In this document: positions 4,462 through 9,527 of the stretch, piece after piece
How the letters are laid out: each line of letters opens with the position of its first letter
Numbering within the stretch: the first letter of the stretch is position 1
NCBI GenBank assembly: GCA_014381485.1
Contig: JACNLN010000096.1
Span: forward strand, 1-9,527
Direction: 5' to 3'
Origin: Fidelibacterota bacterium
GTDB taxonomy: Bacteria; Fidelibacterota; Marinisomatia; Marinisomatales; CAZVFT01
Length of the DNA: 9,527 nucleotides
The notes under the pieces: model-generated
Told to the model about the DNA's origin: nothing
Database searches by the model: none
What the model saw: only the letters and a program-made list of their open reading frames with translations
Position numbers and translations under genes: made by a program

Positions 4462-7287
4462 ATGAGGAAGAATCAGAATAAGATTGTCGTTCGGGGTGCT
4501 CGGGAGCATAATTTAAAAAACATCGATGTTGAGATCCCGAGAAATACGTTTGTTGTAATCACAGGACTCTCAGGATCTGGCAAATCTTCCCTGGCGTTTG
4601 ATACCATTTACGCTGAAGGTCAGCGCCGCTATGTTGAATCTCTTTCTGCCTATGCCCGCCAGTTTTTAGGACTAATGGAAAAGCCAGATGTGGACTACAT
4701 CGAGGGTCTTTCTCCTGCCATTTCAATCCAGCAGAAGGCGGCACCGAGAAACCCCAGGTCTACGGTAGGCACAATTACTGAAATCCATGACTACCTTAGA
4801 CTCCTTTATGCCCGAGTTGGGGAGCCGTATTGCTGGAAATGCGGTGATCCTATCCAGCGCCAGACAGTTCAACAGATTGTGGATGCAGTGATGAAATTTC
4901 CAGCAGATACGAAATTACACATTCTGGCACCGGTGGTTCGCGGAAGAAAGGGACAGTTTAAAGAGGTGTTCAGGGAAATAAAACGCAAAGGGTTTTTACG
5001 GGTTAGGGTTGATGGTAAAATTCGTGGAATATCTGATAAAATCATTTTGCATAAGGATAAGAAACACAACATTGAGGTAGTTGTTGATCGGATTGTACTG
5101 GAGAATGAGATAAAAGAGCGTTTAACCGAATCTATTGAATTGGCGCTAAAGGTGGGCTCGGGACTTGTTATTGTAAATATACTTCCGAAAGATGAGCATC
5201 TGTTCAGTGAAACGTTTGCCTGTCCCAAGTGTGGAGTAAGTCTTGAAGAACTTTCCCCAAGGATGTTTTCATTTAATTCACCATATGGCGCATGCAATAC
5301 CTGTGATGGTCTTGGATCACAGATGACGATTAATCCAGACCTTGTTGTGCCGGATAAACGAAAATCTCTAATTCAGGCCGCGATTGCACCTTTGGGGGAG
5401 CAGCCAAGAGGGAGCTGGTACAGTGCAATTTTAAAAAGTATGGCGAAGCATTATGGGTTTAATTTTACTACGCCATGGTATAAACTGCCAGCTAAGGCGA
5501 GAAGAGCGCTGCTCTGGGGCACCCGAGGAGATATTGTAAAAATGACATATAAATCCGATAGATTTTCAGGGGAATATTCAGGCGGTTTTGAAGGGGTCAT
5601 CAATAATCTTGAAAGACGATATCATCAGACCAGATCTGGCGGGGTACGTTACTGGATTGAACAGTATATGAGCATGCAACCATGTCCAGACTGTCATGGC
5701 GCACGCCTTAGAAAAGAGAGTCTTGCTGTTATATTGGGAGGTAAGACGATTGGTGAAGTATCGAATATGTCAATTAAAGATGTATCGCGTTTTTTTGAGG
5801 AACTATCATTAAGTAAATTAAAACATCAGGTGGCAAAGCAGGTTCTTAAAGAGCTGAGGGAGAGATTACAATTTTTAATGAATGTGGGGCTGGACTATCT
5901 TACGCTGGATCGGAGTTCGTCAACGTTATCAGGGGGGGAGTCTCAGAGAATCCGATTAGCCACCCAGATAGGTTCACAATTGGTGGGGGTGCTGTACATT
6001 TTAGATGAGCCGTCCATTGGCCTGCATCAGCGGGATAACAAGCGGCTAATTTCCACTCTAACAAAATTACGAGATCTTGGTAATACCATACTGGTTGTTG
6101 AACACGACCGTGAGACAATAGAATCTGCGGATTATATTATCGACATGGGTCCAGGCGCCGGAGAATCTGGAGGAAACATTATCTTCGAAGGCCCTCCGGA
6201 AATGTTACCTGCGGATGGGGAATCTATCACAGGGGAATACATTAGGGGCAGTAGAAAAATTGAAGTCCCTGCAGAACGTAGAAATGGAATTGGGAAAAAT
6301 TTAATTTTACGCGGTGCTAAGGGAAATAACATGAAAAATGTAAATATTGAATTTCCTCTTGGAAAATTTATATGTGTCACGGGAGTGTCTGGTTCAGGTA
6401 AAAGTACGCTGGTAAATGAAACATTATATCCAATTCTTGCAAGGGAACTCCACAGTGCTCGAAAAACACCATTACGGTATGATTCCATCGATGGGACGCT
6501 CTTTCTTGATAAAGTTGTGAGCATTAACCAGTCACCTATTGGTAGAACCCCCAGATCTAATCCAGCAACATATACGGGGGTTTTTACCCACATTCGGGAA
6601 CTCTATTCTAAATTACCGGAATCGAAAATTCGCGGGTATAAGCCGGGTAGATTTTCATTTAATGTAAAGGGAGGTCGATGTGAAGTTTGCAGGGGTGATG
6701 GCATCCGGAAAATAGAGATGCACTTTTTACCTGATGTCTATGTGCAATGTGAAGAGTGTAAAGGGTTGCGCTATAACAGGGAAACGCTTGAAATTACCTA
6801 CAAAGGAAAGACTATCGCAGATGTTCTGAATATGATGGTGGATGAAGTCCTGAAGTTTTTTATTAATATTCCGGCCATAAAGAGAAAGTTAACAACCCTG
6901 AAGGACGTGGGGCTTGGCTACATTCATCTTGGCCAACAGGCCACAACGCTTTCTGGCGGGGAAGCTCAGAGGGTAAAATTATCTACAGAGCTTTCAAAAA
7001 TTGGAACAGGAAGAACCATCTATATTCTTGATGAACCGACTACCGGATTACATTTCGAGGATGTACGAATGCTATTAAATGTATTAAATCGGTTGGTGGA
7101 AAAAGGAAATACGGTTATTGTCATAGAGCATAACCTTGATGTCATCAAAACAGCGGATTGGATTATAGACCTTGGACCTGAAGGTGGGGATGAGGGCGGA
7201 CGCATTGTGTCTCAGGGAACACCAGAGGATGTGGCAAAGGTTAAGAATTCCTACACAGGACTATTTTTAAAGAAAATATTAGAATAA
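4462..7287 (+). CDS. uvrA: UvrABC excinuclease subunit A
   Basis: The DNA-damage sensor of nucleotide excision repair. Dimeric UvrA uses ATP to find distorted DNA and load UvrB, after which UvrC makes the incisions. The protein has 941 residues (E. coli about 940) and is complete. First ABC half: Walker A GLSGSGKSS (35-43), zinc module Cys254, Cys257, Cys278, Cys281, signature LSGGE (489-493), Walker B LDEP (514-517). Second half: Walker A GVSGSGKST (641-649), zinc module Cys740, Cys743, Cys763, Cys766, signature LSGGE (830-834), Walker B LDEP (856-859). An extra CWKC (124-127) sits in the early insertion, as in many homologues. The N-terminus VVRGAREHNLKNI matches the family start, supporting ATG 4462, although no Shine-Dalgarno sequence lies upstream. 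All catalytic motifs are intact, so a canonical UvrA is favoured over divergent drug-resistance paralogues. Transketolase follows after 10 bases. Confidence 0.98.
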   Translation: MRKNQNKIVVRGAREHNLKNIDVEIPRNTFVVITGLSGSGKSSLAFDTIYAEGQRRYVESLSAYARQFLGLMEKPDVDYIEGLSPAISIQQKAAPRNPRSTVGTITEIHDYLRLLYARVGEPYCWKCGDPIQRQTVQQIVDAVMKFPADTKLHILAPVVRGRKGQFKEVFREIKRKGFLRVRVDGKIRGISDKIILHKDKKHNIEVVVDRIVLENEIKERLTESIELALKVGSGLVIVNILPKDEHLFSETFACPKCGVSLEELSPRMFSFNSPYGACNTCDGLGSQMTINPDLVVPDKRKSLIQAAIAPLGEQPRGSWYSAILKSMAKHYGFNFTTPWYKLPAKARRALLWGTRGDIVKMTYKSDRFSGEYSGGFEGVINNLERRYHQTRSGGVRYWIEQYMSMQPCPDCHGARLRKESLAVILGGKTIGEVSNMSIKDVSRFFEELSLSKLKHQVAKQVLKELRERLQFLMNVGLDYLTLDRSSSTLSGGESQRIRLATQIGSQLVGVLYILDEPSIGLHQRDNKRLISTLTKLRDLGNTILVVEHDRETIESADYIIDMGPGAGESGGNIIFEGPPEMLPADGESITGEYIRGSRKIEVPAERRNGIGKNLILRGAKGNNMKNVNIEFPLGKFICVTGVSGSGKSTLVNETLYPILARELHSARKTPLRYDSIDGTLFLDKVVSINQSPIGRTPRSNPATYTGVFTHIRELYSKLPESKIRGYKPGRFSFNVKGGRCEVCRGDGIRKIEMHFLPDVYVQCEECKGLRYNRETLEITYKGKTIADVLNMMVDEVLKFFINIPAIKRKLTTLKDVGLGYIHLGQQATTLSGGEAQRVKLSTELSKIGTGRTIYILDEPTTGLHFEDVRMLLNVLNRLVEKGNTVIVIEHNLDVIKTADWIIDLGPEGGDEGGRIVSQGTPEDVAKVKNSYTGLFLKKILE

Positions 7288-7291
7288 GGAG
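7286..7291 (+). promoter_or_regulatory. Shine-Dalgarno site deciding the TTG start of tkt
   Basis: AAGGAG lies six bases before TTG at 7298 and overlaps the uvrA stop codon TAA (7285-7287) by two bases. An ATG at 7293 is only one base from this site and reads ATG AAT TGA, so it cannot start transketolase. An in-frame TAG at 7280-7282 excludes an earlier start. The next in-frame Met is residue 21, inside the conserved domain. Confidence 0.8.
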
Positions 7292-7297
7292 TATGAA

Positions 7298-9298
7298 TTG
7301 AATTCAAAAAAAGTTAACGATTTATGTGTAAACAGTCTTAGATGTTTGGCAGTAGATATGGTGGAGGCTGCAAATTCCGGGCATCCTGGACTGCCACTGG
7401 GAGCTGCCCCTATGGCTTATCTGTTGTGGGATCGATTTCTTCGGCACAATCCCAAAAATCCTAACTGGTTTAATCGAGATCGGTTCGTTCTGTCTGCGGG
7501 GCACGGATCAGCGCTGCTGTATGCCCTATTGCATGTTATGGGATATGAATTACCACTGGCAGAGATTAAGAAATTTCGACAATGGGGAAGCAGGACACCC
7601 GGGCATCCAGAATTTGGAGTTACGGTTGGAGTGGAAACAACGACAGGACCATTGGGACAAGGGTTTACAAATGGCGTGGGGATGGCTATGGCAGAACGAT
7701 TTTTAGCTGATAAATTCAATCGTGATGATTATCCAATCGTTGATCATTATACGTATGCTATTGTATCCGATGGAGATCTTATGGAGGGCGTGTCGTCTGA
7801 AGCAGCATCTCTGGCGGGAACATGGAAGTTAGGGAAGATTATCTATCTTTACGACGATAATCATATCACCATTGATGGGGGGACACATCTATCTTTCACG
7901 GAGGATGTGGGAAAGCGTTTTGAGGCTTACGGCTGGCACGTTCAGCGGATTCCCGATGGAAACGATTTGGGAGCGATTGAGAAGGCGATTCGTATTGCGA
8001 GAAAGCAGACTAACAAACCCTCTTTAATTATGGTCAGAACGCATATAGGTTTTGGAAGCCCGAAGCAAGATTCTGCATCGGCACACGGTGAACCTCTTGG
8101 ACCGGAAGCGATTAAAAAAACAAAAAAATCATTGGGCTGGCCACTGGATAAGGACTTCTATATTCCCGAGGAAGCATTAATCCGTTTCCGCCAGGCGGTA
8201 GATCGCGGTGCTGAGGAAGAAGCGAAATGGCAGAAGCTGATGGAACGATATCGAAGGGAACATCCTGATTTATCATTGAAATTTGAAAAAGCCATCAAAG
8301 GGGCTTTACCAGAAGATTGGGACGATAACCTCCCCGTTTTTAACCTTGAGGATGGACCGTTAGCAACGAGATCTGCATCGGGGAAGGTATTGAACGTTCT
8401 GGCTGAAAAAATGGATAATCTCGTTGGGGGGTCAGCTGATCTTGCTCCTTCAAATAAAACGATGCAGCTGGGGAAATCTCTGTTTGGTATTGATGACACC
8501 TGGGGACCCAACGTGCATTTTGGAGTTCGAGAACATGCCATGGCAGCTATCACCAACGGCCTTGCCCTGCATGGAGGAATATTCCCCTATACGGGGACAT
8601 TTTTAGTATTTTCTGATTATATGCGTCCAGCTCTTCGGCTTGCGGCTATGATGCAGACGAGATCCATTTTTATTTTTACTCATGATAGTATTTGCGTTGG
8701 GGAAGATGGTCCAACTCATCAACCCGTTGAGCAGTTGATGTCACTCCGAACGATTCCCGGACTCACTGTGATACGTCCTGCTGATGCCAATGAAACTACA
8801 GAAGCCTGGCGCCTTGCATTAACACTTCCTGGCCCCGTAGCTCTCATTCTTACAAGACAGAAGTTGCCTGTTATTGATCGGGAGCGCTATACAATAGAGG
8901 GCGGTGTTGCCAGAGGAGCTTATCTATTATCGGAATCTGACCCAACCGGGGTGGATATTTTTCTTGTCGTCACAGGATCTGAAGTTCATCTGGCTTTGGA
9001 TGCTCAGATTGAGTTGAAAAACATCGGCATCAAGGCTTCCGTTGTTTCCATGCCTTCGTGGGAACTGTTCGAAAAACAACCTGAGGAATACAAGCGATCT
9101 ATATTACCACCTGACGTCCCCAAATTGGCTATAGAGGCAGGCAGTACACTTGGATGGTACAAGTATGTGGGCAGTTCCGGGGATGTCATAGGAATTGACA
9201 GGTTTGGGGTGTCGGCACCGGGAGAAACCATTTGTGAAAAATTTGGTTTTAGTGTTGCAGAGGTAGTATCCAGAGCTACCAGATTATTGAATAAATAA
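7298..9298 (+). CDS. tkt: Transketolase
   Basis: A 666-residue thiamine-diphosphate enzyme of the non-oxidative pentose phosphate pathway. It moves two-carbon ketol units from xylulose-5-phosphate to ribose-5-phosphate or erythrose-4-phosphate in the cytoplasm. The length is normal and the protein is complete. Visible residues: His29 (SGHPG), His69 (AGHGS), His103 (GHPE), the GPLGQG cofactor loop (117-122), and the metal/cofactor motif SDGDLMEG...DDN with Asp158 and Asn188. His263, Arg358 and Ser385 fit substrate positions, Glu412 (REHAM) is the catalytic Glu, and His462 and His474 (HDS..., GPTHQP) complete the site. Numbering stays within one or two residues of the E. coli enzyme. The first Gly of the classic GDG motif is Ser157, a variant I recall from other phyla. 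The start is TTG with a strong ribosome site overlapping the end of uvrA, so translation may be coupled. Full length and the intact N-terminal cofactor domain argue against DXP synthase or a split transketolase. Confidence 0.97.
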   Translation: MNSKKVNDLCVNSLRCLAVDMVEAANSGHPGLPLGAAPMAYLLWDRFLRHNPKNPNWFNRDRFVLSAGHGSALLYALLHVMGYELPLAEIKKFRQWGSRTPGHPEFGVTVGVETTTGPLGQGFTNGVGMAMAERFLADKFNRDDYPIVDHYTYAIVSDGDLMEGVSSEAASLAGTWKLGKIIYLYDDNHITIDGGTHLSFTEDVGKRFEAYGWHVQRIPDGNDLGAIEKAIRIARKQTNKPSLIMVRTHIGFGSPKQDSASAHGEPLGPEAIKKTKKSLGWPLDKDFYIPEEALIRFRQAVDRGAEEEAKWQKLMERYRREHPDLSLKFEKAIKGALPEDWDDNLPVFNLEDGPLATRSASGKVLNVLAEKMDNLVGGSADLAPSNKTMQLGKSLFGIDDTWGPNVHFGVREHAMAAITNGLALHGGIFPYTGTFLVFSDYMRPALRLAAMMQTRSIFIFTHDSICVGEDGPTHQPVEQLMSLRTIPGLTVIRPADANETTEAWRLALTLPGPVALILTRQKLPVIDRERYTIEGGVARGAYLLSESDPTGVDIFLVVTGSEVHLALDAQIELKNIGIKASVVSMPSWELFEKQPEEYKRSILPPDVPKLAIEAGSTLGWYKYVGSSGDVIGIDRFGVSAPGETICEKFGFSVAEVVSRATRLLNK

Positions 9299-9346
9299 TG
9301 TAAATTTCGCAGTAATTTATAATATTGGAGCAGCTATTTTAATAAT

Positions 9347-9367
9347 GGTATAAGGTATAGGGTATAG
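9347..9367. repeat. Three tandem GGTATAR heptads
   Basis: GGTATAA (9347-9353), GGTATAG (9354-9360) and GGTATAG (9361-9367) follow without interruption, then three more Gs. This is a short 7-bp microsatellite about 50 bases after the transketolase stop. The AT-only inverted repeat TAAATT/AATTTA at 9301-9319 is the only stem between the gene and this tract and is too weak to call a terminator. Copy number may vary between strains. Confidence 0.65.
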
Positions 9368-9457
9368 GGGAAATAAGGAGAAGAAATTAAGTCAGCATAA
9401 TACTTATTTTAATGACCTACATCATTCAGAAGGAAAGGTAAGTAAGAATATTAATGA

Positions 9458-9495
9458 ACCCCCTCTCCATTGTCCTCTCTGACCAGGGGAGAGGA
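9458..9495. repeat. Intergenic palindromic repeat, right edge
   Basis: A pyrimidine-rich lead-in (ACCCCCTCTCCATTG) is followed by TCCTCTC (9473-9479) and its reverse complement GAGAGGA (9489-9495) around a 9-base loop. Layout and orientation match the element at 12-47, with a less symmetric centre. A second inverted repeat overlaps it: GACCA (9481-9485) with TGGTC (9501-9505). No gene is visible in the last 229 bases of the window. Confidence 0.65.
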
Positions 9496-9527
9496 GTTCT
9501 TGGTCAGATGACTACCAATAGATTGTG

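Noticed and set aside
6132..6593. 153-codon antisense frame within uvrA
   Set aside because: A shadow of the conserved uvrA coding sequence, with no independent ribosome site or family resemblance. The same holds for the antisense frames at 4869-5297, 8158-8556 and 1033-1407.

Overview
The window carries four intact protein-coding genes, all on the + strand, in two tight pairs separated by a gene-free stretch of about 945 bases. It has moderate to low GC and AT-rich intergenic DNA. The uvrA gene has no visible Shine-Dalgarno site, and the intergenic spaces contain G/C-rich palindromic repeats built from CCCCTCTC/GAGAGGGG and CCCCTCC/GGAGGGG arms. This fits an uncultured or environmental bacterium, perhaps of the Fibrobacteres-Chlorobi-Bacteroidetes group (for example a Marinimicrobia-, Calditrichota- or Ignavibacteria-like lineage). 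That placement is only an impression from sequence style and cannot be proven from this window.

Layout. Positions 1-264 hold two degenerate palindromic repeats and no gene. Positions 265-2682 encode a membrane-anchored penicillin acylase-family N-terminal-nucleophile amidase. Six bases later, positions 2689-3516 encode a membrane-anchored glycerophosphodiester phosphodiesterase. Positions 3517-4461 have no convincing gene. Their first half contains a 30-bp-spaced direct repeat and two strong palindromic elements. Their second half is the AT-rich uvrA upstream region, with a cluster of TTACGT motifs abutting a plausible sigma70-type promoter, then a leader with a possible 10-codon ORF and three small inverted repeats. 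Positions 4462-7287 encode UvrA, the damage-recognition ATPase of nucleotide excision repair. Positions 7298-9298 encode transketolase, which starts at TTG behind a strong Shine-Dalgarno sequence that overlaps the uvrA stop codon. Positions 9299-9527 hold a three-copy GGTATAR heptad and another palindromic repeat resembling the one at the left edge.

How the genes work together. The acylase and phosphodiesterase look like a two-gene operon. An amidase and a glycerophosphodiesterase could act in sequence on N-acylated glycerophospho-compounds, for example N-acylethanolamine lipids; this is a hypothesis only. UvrA and transketolase have unrelated textbook functions (DNA repair and the non-oxidative pentose phosphate pathway). 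Here they appear co-transcribed and possibly translationally coupled, so carbon-sugar metabolism may share whatever control acts on uvrA. I see no mobile element, CRISPR array, defence system or RNA gene. The window is mostly ordinary housekeeping and accessory metabolism; the most interesting parts are non-coding.
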